A DNA stretch of 64,000 nucleotides from Gammaproteobacteria bacterium (GCA_019634835.1 JAHCAO010000003.1:148307-212306); one strand, 5' to 3'; shown: positions 1 to 12,058, numbered from the stretch's first letter. A program made the numbers and translations. Notes: a model not told the origin generated them from the sequence alone.

Positions 1-2734
<2,734 letters not shown>

Positions 2735-2825
2735 AAACTCATTTTTCTTCAAGTACGACTACCAGAATATCGAATCATATTTTTTAATATTTCTCTATCA
2801 TCTTTATTTTTTTAACAGTTTTATA

Positions 2826-4559
2826 CTAAACTAACACGCTTTCTTGTATCTTTTTGAGTTGATTTGCAATTTTCTGAGCTGACACAGGGTGGCCAAGGAA
2901 ATAGCCTTGCACAATATCGCATTCATGACGAGATAAAAATTGAATTTGTTCGGCAGTTTCAACACCTTCCGCTACGACCTCTAGTCCTAAATTATGCGCT
3001 AAGGCAATAATCGCACTGGTAATCGCTAAATCATTAGGATGATTAGGAATACCCTTAATATAGTCCCGATCAATTTTTATAGTACTAATCGGAAATTTCT
3101 TTAAATAGTTAATCGATGTATAACCTTTCCCAAAATGATCAATGGATATTTGTACACCAATGGCTTTGATTTTTTCCAATATATTCGAGGACAAATCAAT
3201 ATTTTCCATTATGGTTTGCTCGGCAATTTCCAACTCAATATATTTAGGATTAATATTATAGTGAGTGAATACTTTTTCTATGGTTTTAATTATCTCTGGA
3301 TGATGAAACTGCTTAGGAGAAATCTTCAATGCAATTGAAACATGCTCATAACCTTCATTTTGCCAATATTTAATTCTCTGACATGCTTCGCGTAATGCCC
3401 ATTCTCCAATTTGCATAATAAGGCCAGAATCTTCAGCAAGCGGGATAAATTTCACTGGGCTGACAATACCCAATACCGGATGCTCCCAACGCATGAGTGA
3501 TTCTACTCCCATAATGCTACCTGTTTTAATACGAAACTTAGGCTGATAGTAAATTACTAATTCATTATTATGAATTGCCTTTCGTAGCGCTGATTCCAAT
3601 TGAATATATTCCAATGCTTCAACATGGATTTCTTCCGCATAAAATTGGTAATTATTTCCTCCAGCTTGTTTTGCCTTAAATAAAGCCCTATCGGCATTTT
3701 TAATCAGTTCCTCTAAAGAATTTCCATCGTGTGGATAGATGCTAATACCTATGCTTGCGGTCAATTTAAATTCATGCGTATCAACCATCAACAATTGCAA
3801 ACAAACATTTAATAATTTTTCAGCAACCATGCTAGCAAATTTTGGCTTGCTTATATCACTTAATAAAACAATAAACTCATCACCTTCCAACTTTGCCAAA
3901 ACATCTTCCTTACGTAAGATATTGGTAAACCGCTTGCCCATTTCCTTTAATACTAAATTGCTATTCTCTTGGCCTAAAGTTTCGTTCACGACTTTAAACG
4001 CATCAAGATTAATGATTAAAACAGCTAAAAATTGATTGCGTCTTTTAGCATAGCTAATCGCTTTATTAAGGATTTCATTAAAAAAAATACCGTTTGGCAG
4101 GGAAGTTACGTTATCATGATGCTCGAATTGCGTAAATTTTTTATCGATCATTTTATTTGCACGTAACTGTACTGATATTTCCTGTTCCAAATACCTATTT
4201 TTATCATGAAATTCTTGTGTAATTTCATTTATTCTTTTTTCATTCATATCATTTATGGCTTCAATACTTTCCATTATCCTATTGAATTTATTGGTAATGG
4301 AGCTAATTTCGTTAAGGTGTCTCACATTCACCGTTTGTTTAATTAACGGATTAGCTGATATTTCACGCGCCATGTCCTGGTTCAATTTTTCTATCGGCTT
4401 AATTAGAAGAGTAAGAACGCTAAAAAACAGTGTGAAAAAAAATATTATTGTGAGTGATATAATAGTTAAAGTATTTTGGTAAGCTAAAAAATAAGTGCAA
4501 GAAATGAATATCGCGCTTATCAGTCCCGTTATGATGAATGTCTTGCTCCTTATTTTCAT
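2826..4559 (-). CDS. Membrane GGDEF-EAL protein with degenerate EAL site
   Basis: A 577-residue signalling protein. Two membrane segments lie at about 5-25 and 31-53, then a HAMP-like linker and coiled coil, a GGDEF domain (about 145-310) and an EAL domain (about 320-575). The GGDEF motif reads EGDEF (225-229) and the metal aspartate (NLD) is present, so cyclase activity is possible. In the EAL domain the first motif is ESL, the usual catalytic Asn is Lys (ALKIS, 412) and the DDFGTG pair is DHFGKG (474-475). Phosphodiesterase activity is therefore doubtful. The ATG at 4559 follows a GGAGGAG ribosome site, which favours it over the TTG at 4580. Divergent from the decarboxylase fusion. Confidence 0.88.
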   Translation of the reverse strand: MKIRSKTFIITGLISAIFISCTYFLAYQNTLTIISLTIIFFFTLFFSVLTLLIKPIEKLNQDMAREISANPLIKQTVNVRHLNEISSITNKFNRIMESIEAINDMNEKRINEITQEFHDKNRYLEQEISVQLRANKMIDKKFTQFEHHDNVTSLPNGIFFNEILNKAISYAKRRNQFLAVLIINLDAFKVVNETLGQENSNLVLKEMGKRFTNILRKEDVLAKLEGDEFIVLLSDISKPKFASMVAEKLLNVCLQLLMVDTHEFKLTASIGISIYPHDGNSLEELIKNADRALFKAKQAGGNNYQFYAEEIHVEALEYIQLESALRKAIHNNELVIYYQPKFRIKTGSIMGVESLMRWEHPVLGIVSPVKFIPLAEDSGLIMQIGEWALREACQRIKYWQNEGYEHVSIALKISPKQFHHPEIIKTIEKVFTHYNINPKYIELEIAEQTIMENIDLSSNILEKIKAIGVQISIDHFGKGYTSINYLKKFPISTIKIDRDYIKGIPNHPNDLAITSAIIALAHNLGLEVVAEGVETAEQIQFLSRHECDIVQGYFLGHPVSAQKIANQLKKIQESVLV

Positions 4560-4786
4560 CCAATCTCCTCCGACATGCAAAAAAACACTATTTTATTTCT
4601 AATTAATTTCATTTTGATACCTCATATGAACAATTGCAAGGAAATAAGCAGAAAACAAGCATAAGCAGTTAATTAACATAAAAATTTCACTAAGATTGCT
4701 TTATATATAATAGTGATTACAGTAACATAGAGGTATATATTTAAATTTATTGTGAATTATGACTTGAAAAGGTAGGGTGGTGTTTT

Positions 4787-6919
4787 ATGTGGAAAAAAAA
4801 TTTTCCTGATTACCGCTCTTACACTAGCAATAATAATGATTATCGAATAGATGATTTCAGCGAACTTTTACGCTATGTCAACCACCTTGCATCGCATAAA
4901 CTTGGGTACCCTGTTTCACTCCTCACATATCTTGGCATTGTTAACAATAAAATTTTAGGGATTAAATCAGGTACACTAGCAAACGTTTTATTAAATAATG
5001 TTGGTGATCCCTTTAAAGATTCTGAAACTTCCTTATTGGAAGTTAAAAAACATGAAAGAGAAATCATTGCCATTTTAGAAAAATTTTATGGGCTGCCTTT
5101 AAATGAGGCAAGAGGATATGTGACCACCGGAGGAACAGAAGGAAATTTCGCAGCTCTTTGGTGGTCCAAACGATACTTAATCAATCAATCCCTTGATACT
5201 TTAATTCAAAAAGATAATTTAATTAAATTGCAGCAAAAGGAAGAGCAAGAATTAGAAACTAAACTAGCAAAGATACCTACTAATAATTATCCTGATCGCA
5301 TTAAATATTTGCAAAAAACAATTAATATAAAAAATTCCATTGCTGAAAATAAAAACATCACTCAACAGTTATTAACACCAACTGTTTTTTATTGTAAAAA
5401 CCATACACATTATTCCATACCAAAAATTTCAGAGATATTGCGACTTAACACTAGACCCGTCGCCTCTAATGAAGACGGATCCATTAATCTAAATGATTTT
5501 AAAAAGGAGATTTTATTACACACGGGTGCATACCCATATAGTCCAGTCATTGCCATTGCAAATATTGGCACCACTATTACTGGTGCAATAGATAACGTAC
5601 CAGGTATGAAGCAAATTCTAACTGAAATGATGACTGTCCCAAATTATACTATTCATATGGATGGTGCTTTAACAGGCTTTGTTTTACCTATTGTTAAGCC
5701 TTTTGGCAACGTTGCTAATTATTTTGATGCCATAGGAGTCAATACACTTGCTGTCTCCGCACACAAGTATCCTGGGTTATCTCAGCCTTGCGGGATTATT
5801 CTGGCACAAAAAGATTTTTTCAATAAAGCATTCGAAAAAAGCGAGCGAAGCATTGAATATGTTGGAAATATTGTAGATGTGACAATTACCGGTTCGCGTT
5901 CAGGATTAAATGTTTTAATGTTTTATAATGCGTTACTCTCATTAGGGCTTGATAAAAATACAAATAAACTAACCAAGATGGTCAATGAAAACATAGAAAA
6001 TGCCAATTATCTTTATAAAAAATTAATCGAAATATATGGCCCAGAAAAAATCCATTATCCTCATCATTTCAATGTTAGCTTTCCAAGGCCATCGCAAGAA
6101 TTAGCAAAAAAATACCAACTCATGCTGACAGGAAACAATGCAACGATCTGTGTCTTAACTAACGCTACAAAACGATTAATTGATCAATTCATTAAGGATT
6201 TAAAATTTGAAAAGGAAAATACCATGACTAATACAACTATTGTAGGCTATACCATACAGACACTAACAGAAGAGTATGAAAAATCTGCCATTGATTTATT
6301 TGTTAAATCATTTTGTGATAGCGAACCTATCACAAAACATTTGCGTGTTAGCTATCAAGAATATGAGCCTTTTGCTAGAGAGGTAATACAAAAAGCTATT
6401 AAAGAAGGGATGAGCAAAATTGCATTAGATAAACAGAACCGCGTTATTGCATGTGCTGTCGCTGAAGATTTGGCAGATCCCTTCATACCTCATGTTGCTC
6501 ATTATCCTAAACTAAAATCCGTTTTTGCTTTTCTTAGGGAGCTATCTAAACCTTTTTTATATGGAAAAAAATTTATAAAAGGAAAAATTGCGCATGTATG
6601 GATTGCTGCGGTGGATCCAACCTATAGAGGCAAAGGATTATCTACTGAAATTGACATCGCTTGTGTTGAAGCAGCAGCGCGAAAAGGTTATGATTTTGCT
6701 TATGCTGAATTTACCAGTGAACTTAGCGAAAGAGTGACTTCACAATTTAAGCTATTACAATTATGCAACAAGATTAATTACAATGACTTCAGGTGGGAGA
6801 ATGATACAAAGCCATTTAAAGGACTGCAGGGTACAGCAACATCCTATGTTGCTACCATAAGACCTGGAGTCAAACTAGACTCTTTGCCACATTGCTATAC
6901 TGTTTCTGAGAAATACTAA
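4787..6919 (+). CDS. PLP-dependent amino acid decarboxylase fused to GNAT N-acetyltransferase
   Basis: A 710-residue two-domain protein. Residues 1 to about 475 resemble pyridoxal-phosphate histidine decarboxylases (group II fold). They carry GYVTTGGTEGN (110-120), a cofactor-stacking THYS (H208), HMDGA (D292), the Schiff-base lysine in SAHKY (K327), and TGSRSG. About 65 extra, partly charged residues (133-198) are inserted relative to the compact bacterial enzyme. Residues 480-710 are a GNAT domain with the acetyl-CoA motif DPTYRGKG (610-617). An in-frame ATG (6224) behind AAGGAAA could give separate translation of the GNAT part. The two domains suggest decarboxylation of an amino acid and N-acetylation of the amine. 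The substrate is unknown. Confidence 0.85.
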   Translation: MWKKNFPDYRSYTSNNNDYRIDDFSELLRYVNHLASHKLGYPVSLLTYLGIVNNKILGIKSGTLANVLLNNVGDPFKDSETSLLEVKKHEREIIAILEKFYGLPLNEARGYVTTGGTEGNFAALWWSKRYLINQSLDTLIQKDNLIKLQQKEEQELETKLAKIPTNNYPDRIKYLQKTINIKNSIAENKNITQQLLTPTVFYCKNHTHYSIPKISEILRLNTRPVASNEDGSINLNDFKKEILLHTGAYPYSPVIAIANIGTTITGAIDNVPGMKQILTEMMTVPNYTIHMDGALTGFVLPIVKPFGNVANYFDAIGVNTLAVSAHKYPGLSQPCGIILAQKDFFNKAFEKSERSIEYVGNIVDVTITGSRSGLNVLMFYNALLSLGLDKNTNKLTKMVNENIENANYLYKKLIEIYGPEKIHYPHHFNVSFPRPSQELAKKYQLMLTGNNATICVLTNATKRLIDQFIKDLKFEKENTMTNTTIVGYTIQTLTEEYEKSAIDLFVKSFCDSEPITKHLRVSYQEYEPFAREVIQKAIKEGMSKIALDKQNRVIACAVAEDLADPFIPHVAHYPKLKSVFAFLRELSKPFLYGKKFIKGKIAHVWIAAVDPTYRGKGLSTEIDIACVEAAARKGYDFAYAEFTSELSERVTSQFKLLQLCNKINYNDFRWENDTKPFKGLQGTATSYVATIRPGVKLDSLPHCYTVSEKY

Positions 6920-7008
6920 AGGGTGTATGACGAGTTTTTTATAGCAAAAGGCGGAGGACATTTTGTATGAACCATTAACGAGCAGACAGGAGTCTGCGAG
7001 AGCAAAAC
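6920..7008 (+). repeat. Family A palindromic element, copy A1 (5' half only)
   Basis: Begins with AGGGTGTATGACGAG, the family A terminus, and runs through ATTTTGTATGAACCATT and hairpin I (GCAGACAGGAGTCTGC at 6982-6997) into the first arm of hairpin II (GAGAGCAAAAC). The match ends there; the start codon of the next gene lies 7 bases further on. The 3' half of the element is missing. This copy therefore forms most of the leader of the downstream GGDEF-EAL gene. Confidence 0.85.
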
Positions 7009-7014
7009 ATAATC

Positions 7015-8988
7015 ATGGAAATCACTGCTAGCCAAAAGCAAATATCAGATGCAGAAAAATCTCGCATTAACAAACAAGTTAAAGCCGAGCTTATAGAGCA
7101 TTTATATCAAGGATGTTTGCCTGGCACAATTAGCGGCATGGTGGCTAGTGTTGTAATTTATCTTGATTACTATGGTTATACGCCGCTGTATTTGCTAAAC
7201 ATATGGGTAGTTGCTTTTAACCTAATGATGTTATCACTAACAACCTTATTTTTTGCCTATAAAAAATTTAAAAATGCATATCAATTAGCTTCTTGGGAAT
7301 TAGCATATTCCACCATGATGGTGGGATGCGCTATTTCATGGGTACCCATTATCTATTTGCTGCCCAATGATATCACCCGCCAATATTTAGCTCTTATTGC
7401 ACTCTTTTTAGCAACAACCGGCTATGCAACGGGAACAATAGGTCAATTTTATTTATGTGTCATCACGTTAAATATTATGCTTGTTCCTTTAGTGGGATGG
7501 TGTTTATATAATGGCGGCATTTTTAATTATATCATCGCAGCTTATTCCTTGATTTACATGTTTTTCATGTTTGGTATCAATCACCGGAGTACACAATGGT
7601 TTAAAGAATCACTTAAATTAAAATTAGAAAATAATTTAGTGAGTTATCAAGCAACCCATGACTTATTAACCAATTTACCCAATCAACGCTTATTGCCTCA
7701 GTTTGTACAATCAGCTATTAAAGCAATTGAAAGCACTAATAACACATTTGCATTAGCCTGTTTTTCGCTTAATCGTATGGAGATGATCAATGATAGTTTA
7801 GGCCATCCAGCAGGCGATGCCATTATTCAATCATTAGCGAACCGCTTGAACGCATTAGCATCGCAAGCTTCTGAAATGAAAACAGAAACGCAATTTATTA
7901 TCACCCTTTCACGAAAAGATACATTCAATATTCTTATGGTGCCGCTTGAAATTGAAGGAGCAGAAAATAAATTAACTAAACTTTTTTCTGTATTAGATGA
8001 ACCTTTTTATTTAGAAGAGAGAGGGGTGAAAATGACTGCAAGCGTAGGAGTCAGTTTCTACCCTAAAGATGGAGAAGAAACGCAAACCTTGCTAGCAAAT
8101 GCTGATGCCGCCATGTTGAAAGCAAAACAATTTGGCGGAAATCGCTTTGAATTTTATAGAGCTGAAATTAATGCACAATTACCCAAGCAAATAGCGCTAG
8201 AAAACGATTTACATGATGCAATTAATAACAATCAGTTACAAGTTTATTATCAACCATTGGTTGATCTAAAGACGGGTAGAATAGCAGGTTCAGAAGCCTT
8301 AATACGATGGCCGCATCCTGTGCATGGATTTATCTCTCCCATGAATTTTATTCCATTAGCTGAAGAAACTGGATTAATCATTCCAATAGGCGCATGGGTG
8401 CTGCAAGAAGCATGCCGGCAAACCCGTATTTGGCAGCAAATGGGATTCACTGGGCTGAAGATTGCTGTGAATGTGTCAGGCAAGCAATTAGCTCACGATA
8501 ATTTTATTGATACGCTAAAACGCGCATTAGCAGCAACAGAATTTGATCCACGCTACTTAGAGCTTGAAATCACAGAAACAGCCATACTAGATGAAAATAT
8601 TACTTCTGTTATTAAAGAATTTACCAACATAGGATTAGGGTTAGCAGTAGATGATTTTGGGACAGGGTACTCAGGTTTAAGTTATCTCAAACGATTTTCT
8701 ATCGACAAATTGAAAATTGATCAATCCTTTGTTCGCGATATTCCCAACAATATAGACAGCGTTACTATTGTTTCAGCCATTCTTGCCATGGCAAAAGAAT
8801 TGGATGTAAAAAGCCTAGCTGAAGGGGTAGAAACAATAGAACAATTAAAATTTCTTAAATCAAAAGGGTGTGACTATATTCAAGGCTATTACTTTAGCAA
8901 ACCGCTTGAGGCTAGTTATTTTACTCAACTCTTGCTAAATTATCAGAATATGGAAATTTTTTCGAATGTCGAATTATTGGAAACCTAA
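7015..8988 (+). CDS. Membrane protein with degenerate GGDEF and intact EAL (c-di-GMP phosphodiesterase)
   Basis: A 657-residue protein with an N-terminal block of about six hydrophobic segments (about 35-187), a GGDEF-like domain (about 205-385) and an EAL domain (about 390-640). The GGDEF signature is replaced by SRKDTF (299-304) and the metal aspartate by Asn (SLNRM), so it should not make c-di-GMP. The EAL site looks complete: EAL (E427), N486, E518, DDFGTG (D546, D547), K567, E603 and Q623. The predicted role is hydrolysis of c-di-GMP at the inner membrane. The start codon follows the truncated family A element and has no good ribosome site. A FadL gene starts 10 bases downstream. Confidence 0.9.
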   Translation: MEITASQKQISDAEKSRINKQVKAELIEHLYQGCLPGTISGMVASVVIYLDYYGYTPLYLLNIWVVAFNLMMLSLTTLFFAYKKFKNAYQLASWELAYSTMMVGCAISWVPIIYLLPNDITRQYLALIALFLATTGYATGTIGQFYLCVITLNIMLVPLVGWCLYNGGIFNYIIAAYSLIYMFFMFGINHRSTQWFKESLKLKLENNLVSYQATHDLLTNLPNQRLLPQFVQSAIKAIESTNNTFALACFSLNRMEMINDSLGHPAGDAIIQSLANRLNALASQASEMKTETQFIITLSRKDTFNILMVPLEIEGAENKLTKLFSVLDEPFYLEERGVKMTASVGVSFYPKDGEETQTLLANADAAMLKAKQFGGNRFEFYRAEINAQLPKQIALENDLHDAINNNQLQVYYQPLVDLKTGRIAGSEALIRWPHPVHGFISPMNFIPLAEETGLIIPIGAWVLQEACRQTRIWQQMGFTGLKIAVNVSGKQLAHDNFIDTLKRALAATEFDPRYLELEITETAILDENITSVIKEFTNIGLGLAVDDFGTGYSGLSYLKRFSIDKLKIDQSFVRDIPNNIDSVTIVSAILAMAKELDVKSLAEGVETIEQLKFLKSKGCDYIQGYYFSKPLEASYFTQLLLNYQNMEIFSNVELLET

Positions 8989-8998
8989 GGAAGGGGAT

Positions 8999-10333
8999 AT
9001 GAAAAAAACTCAAAAAGCGCTGCGATTAAGTACATTAGGATTATTGGCAATATTTTCATCTCAAGTGTACTCTTCAGGATATAAACTAGAGTTTCAAAGC
9101 GCTTCTACTTTAGGTGATGCAGGCGAAGCAGCTGTTGTTGAGGATGCTGGCACTAATTGGTATAACTCTGCCGGGCTAGTATATCTACCCATGCAAGTCG
9201 TTTTATCCACTATTGATGTTTATGCACCTACAACATTTTCGGGCGAGGTGAGTGCTCCCTCCACATTGAATCAATTTGGTCCACCGGCCAGTCTATTTGC
9301 TAGTAATTTTGCAGCAGGAGGCAGGGCAAGCTCTCATCCTAACACTGTATTGCCTGCTATGCACTTATCCGTTCCTATGAGTGATTGTGTCGCATTAGGT
9401 CTTAGTGTTGTACCAGCCTGGGGCCTTTCGCAAGATTATGGTGAAAGCTCATTAGTTCGCTATAATTTAACTAGAATATATACAAAAACAATAGACATTG
9501 CACCAAGCATCGCATGGAAAGTTAATAATCAATGGTCATTTGGTATCGGTCCGGATATTCATTATTTTTCAGTTCAAAGTAAAACTCGTGTACGCACTCA
9601 AAGCATTGACCCAACCATTGTCGGCACAGTTGGAGATTCTTTTTCACGATTTTCCGCAAATGATTGGGGATATGGAGGGCATATAGGTGTGTTATATCGT
9701 ATGAATGACACAACCCGAATTGGACTCAATTACCGATCAAAATTAATGATGCACTTAGATGGACATAGCAGTTTTGGGTTAGATCAACAGGGATTTTTTG
9801 AAACGAATTTATTTCAATTATCACTCCCACTTCCACCTACCACTACATTAAGTGTCTATCACGATATGACACCTTGCTGGGCTTTAATGGGAACCATCGC
9901 TTACGATCAATGGAATGTGATACAAAATTATCATGCAAAAAATTATATTCAACCGCCCGTGCCAGGTAACCCTTCAGGCATCATTCCCGATGTTAACGCG
10001 CCGCAAGACATGAGAAATACCGTCGATTTGAGTATAGGAACACATTATAAGATCAATGAAAAACTCATGCTGCGCAGCTCATTTAAATACGAGCCCACGC
10101 CGACAAGTAGTGCGTTCCGATATGTGAATTTTCCCGATGGGATTAAGTATGGTATTCAAATAGGATCCCGCTATCAAGCGACTCCAAAAGTTGCGATTGA
10201 TTTACTTTATGGGCATGTATTTGTAAAAACTACCCATATTAATGATATTAATCCAATCACAGGAGCTGTTGCCAGCGGACACCAACGTACTAACATTGAC
10301 TTGCTTGGTGGTCAACTCGTTTGGAACTTATGA
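8999..10333 (+). CDS. FadL/OmpP1-family outer membrane channel
   Basis: An outer-membrane beta-barrel of 444 residues that probably imports long-chain fatty acids or other hydrophobic molecules. A signal peptide occupies about residues 1-21 (MKKTQK, then a hydrophobic run and VYSS). The mature N-terminus (GYKLEFQSASTLGDAGEAAVVEDAGTNWYNSAG) has the family pattern of the FadL plug. The barrel ends in a final strand with terminal aromatic residue (LVWNL). The ATG at 8999 follows AAGGAAGGGG and is preferred over the ATG at 8966, which lies before the signal peptide. It may be translated with the upstream EAL gene. A second paralogue is at 51528-52922. Confidence 0.87.
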   Translation: MKKTQKALRLSTLGLLAIFSSQVYSSGYKLEFQSASTLGDAGEAAVVEDAGTNWYNSAGLVYLPMQVVLSTIDVYAPTTFSGEVSAPSTLNQFGPPASLFASNFAAGGRASSHPNTVLPAMHLSVPMSDCVALGLSVVPAWGLSQDYGESSLVRYNLTRIYTKTIDIAPSIAWKVNNQWSFGIGPDIHYFSVQSKTRVRTQSIDPTIVGTVGDSFSRFSANDWGYGGHIGVLYRMNDTTRIGLNYRSKLMMHLDGHSSFGLDQQGFFETNLFQLSLPLPPTTTLSVYHDMTPCWALMGTIAYDQWNVIQNYHAKNYIQPPVPGNPSGIIPDVNAPQDMRNTVDLSIGTHYKINEKLMLRSSFKYEPTPTSSAFRYVNFPDGIKYGIQIGSRYQATPKVAIDLLYGHVFVKTTHINDINPITGAVASGHQRTNIDLLGGQLVWNL

Positions 10334-10406
10334 CAGGAAAGCTGCCCAACAATAAATGAAATACTAGCCAACATTGCTCACCGGATGAATTATTTATAGC
10401 AAATGC

Positions 10407-11090
10407 CTATTGATTAAACAAATGATTCTCTATAAAGAATAGCTTTATAACTTTAACAGCATTTTCATAATGCTTATAAAGCAGCTTTGCGGCAGTTTCA
10501 ACATTTCGGGCTAAAGCAGCATCCATTATTCTTTTCTGTTCTTTTGCGTAGTGCAACCCATCAGTCTGCTTAATGCCAGCCATTAACCATTGCCTTCGAT
10601 AACGTTCAGTAAGATTATAAAGTTGGCTTTGAATGCGTAATAAATACTGTAAGTTACAAGCGTTGATTAAAGCTAAATTAAAACCTCGATGGCGATTTTC
10701 CCACTCTTTATAGTCATCTGTATTTTTTATTTTATGCTCTAATTCAAATTTACTTAAGCGATGATAAGCAGCGAGAATGTTCGCTTCCCATTCATCATTA
10801 CCATTTTCAATAGAAAGTCGAAGCGCAAGACTCTCAATATAAGCACGTGTTTTATAAATATCATTTAAATCAGCTTGCGAAATCGATGCAACACGAAATC
10901 CTTTTTGACTAATTGTCACTACAAGTTCCGTCGCTAGTAAACGGGAAAGGGCTTCGCGGATTGGTCCAGAACCTACATTATATTGTTCTGCTAGCTGAGC
11001 AATGTGTAATCTTTGACCCGGTAAAAGTCGGTTTGAAATAATATCTTCTTGAATTGATTCAAATATTTTATCTACAAACGTCTCAGTCAT
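10407..11090 (-). CDS. GntR-family transcriptional regulator with FCD domain
   Basis: A 227-residue repressor-type protein. The winged helix-turn-helix (about 8-70) carries the GntR pattern ISNRLLPGQRLHIAQLAEQYNVG.GPIREALSRL. The C-terminal all-helical FCD domain (about 80-215) shows the D..K.R..IE start and histidines typical of the FadR subgroup, which bind small carboxylates or acyl ligands. The ligand is not predictable. It is convergent with the FadL gene and is not adjacent to an obvious catabolic operon. A perfect AT-rich inverted repeat upstream is a candidate autoregulatory site. Confidence 0.86.
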   Translation of the reverse strand: MTETFVDKIFESIQEDIISNRLLPGQRLHIAQLAEQYNVGSGPIREALSRLLATELVVTISQKGFRVASISQADLNDIYKTRAYIESLALRLSIENGNDEWEANILAAYHRLSKFELEHKIKNTDDYKEWENRHRGFNLALINACNLQYLLRIQSQLYNLTERYRRQWLMAGIKQTDGLHYAKEQKRIMDAALARNVETAAKLLYKHYENAVKVIKLFFIENHLFNQ

Positions 11091-11129
11091 CTTCAGGTTC
11101 CTTTAATAATTATATTATAAAATAAATAT

Positions 11130-11160
11130 AAATTAATAAAAAATATATTTTTATTAATTT
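11130..11160. promoter_or_regulatory. Perfect inverted repeat, candidate operator for the GntR gene
   Basis: AAATTAATAAAAA and its exact reverse complement TTTTTATTAATTT are separated by ATATA. The site lies about 40 bases upstream of the GntR start, between it and a small rightward ORF. It could be an operator or a bidirectional hairpin. The region is very AT-rich, so chance symmetry is possible. Confidence 0.4.
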
Positions 11161-11211
11161 TATATACTTTATTAGGAGATAATACTCCAACACAAAATGA
11201 GGTAATAACCT

Positions 11212-11409
11212 ATGAATTCGAATAGAACTGACAACATAAAACAGATAACAGGACAAAGAGGTTTGGGATTAGGATTTGGCGAAGGTAATGCATTTCATTT
11301 ATTTAGTTATGAATCTAACCGAGGTTTAGTAAATAATATCCATTTTTCTGATGATTTCTTATTAAAAGTAAGAAAAAATATTCAACATTATTTACACTGG
11401 GTATTTTAA
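11212..11409 (+). CDS. Small ORF of unknown function, doubtful
   Basis: A 65-residue ORF starting MNSNRTDNIKQ, preceded by GAGGTAA at a reasonable distance. I do not recognise it. It contains a glycine-rich stretch (GQRGLGLGFGEGN) and no signal peptide or membrane segment. It overlaps the low-quality tail of the IS30-like remnant on the other strand and ends in a region full of gene debris, so it may be part of a decayed gene. Listed because it has a plausible ribosome site. Confidence 0.25.
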   Translation: MNSNRTDNIKQITGQRGLGLGFGEGNAFHLFSYESNRGLVNNIHFSDDFLLKVRKNIQHYLHWVF

Positions 11410-11464
11410 TCAAAGCAGGGTTCAAAAAATCAGAAGTACTGTAGAAGTTATTAACATCCCGCCA

Positions 11465-11496
11465 AAATGGCCGGTAATTCATATTACCGGCCATTT
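11465..11496. terminator. Perfect 13-bp stem hairpin
   Basis: AAATGGCCGGTAA pairs perfectly with TTACCGGCCATTT across a 6-base loop. The stem is GC-rich inside an AT-rich region. It lies between the small rightward ORF and the IS30 remnant and could end transcription in either direction, although the T tract is short. Confidence 0.5.
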
Positions 11497-11536
11497 CGAC
11501 AGGATTGCAGAATCTCATGTCAAGTGCATCATTTAC

Positions 11537-11653
11537 CCCACGTTTAAACATCATTAAATCACCTTCCCAATGTCCAAATTCTTCTCTCTGGTTGATTACA
11601 TCAGGACGATTACTACGGTCTTTCTCGGTTAAATGATGATAATCTTTTTTCAT
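11537..11653 (-). pseudogene. IS30-family transposase remnant
   Basis: The first 39 codons of a leftward ORF read YHHLTEKDR followed directly by RPDVINQREEFGHWEGDL. The first part resembles the start of IS30-type transposases. The second (RP..V..R...GHWEGD) is the beginning of their DDE catalytic domain, normally well over 100 residues further on. Most of the helix-turn-helix region and the rest of the catalytic domain are missing, so this is an internally deleted, inactive fragment. The ORF continues to 11315 with no transposase similarity I can see. Confidence 0.7.
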
Positions 11654-11691
11654 TTTTATTTTTCAATTTTGTTAGTGATTAAATTGTAAAA

Positions 11692-12054
11692 TTAATTAGT
11701 AAAACTTTTACTTCTAATAATCCAATGACCATCAATCTTTAAGAGAGTTATATAATCAAAGAAAATTAATTCCCCTACAGCAACACGTGATTTTACTATA
11801 GCTACATTTTTTGTCTTATCAATTGAAATAATTTCTTTATCATATTTTTCGCCCTTGTTTGCAGCAGTCGTTGATGTAGTGACTCTAACGATAAAATCAG
11901 AAAGTGACCAATCAAAGAGTTCGTCACTTATTATTCCTGTCACATGTGCATTCGGATGAAATGCTTTGGAAAGCATTTCTACATCCCCATAATATGTGCC
12001 TTTGAAATACAGAGTTACGGTTTCTATTATTTTTTCAAAATCATTGTTTACCAT
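11692..12054 (-). CDS. NTF2-like (putative lumazine-binding / SnoaL-type) protein
   Basis: A 120-residue protein with the cone-shaped NTF2-like pattern. A long N-terminal helix (IIETVTLYFKGTYYGDVEMLSKAFHPNAHVTG) is followed by curved strands ending in TLLKIDGHWIIRSKSFTN, typical of the lumazine-binding-like family. These small proteins are enzymes or ligand binders; the substrate is unknown. It starts 4 bases after the isochorismatase-like gene's stop codon and is probably co-transcribed with it under control of the divergent MerR regulator. Confidence 0.78.
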   Translation of the reverse strand: MVNNDFEKIIETVTLYFKGTYYGDVEMLSKAFHPNAHVTGIISDELFDWSLSDFIVRVTTSTTAANKGEKYDKEIISIDKTKNVAIVKSRVAVGELIFFDYITLLKIDGHWIIRSKSFTN

Positions 12055-12058
12055 TATC

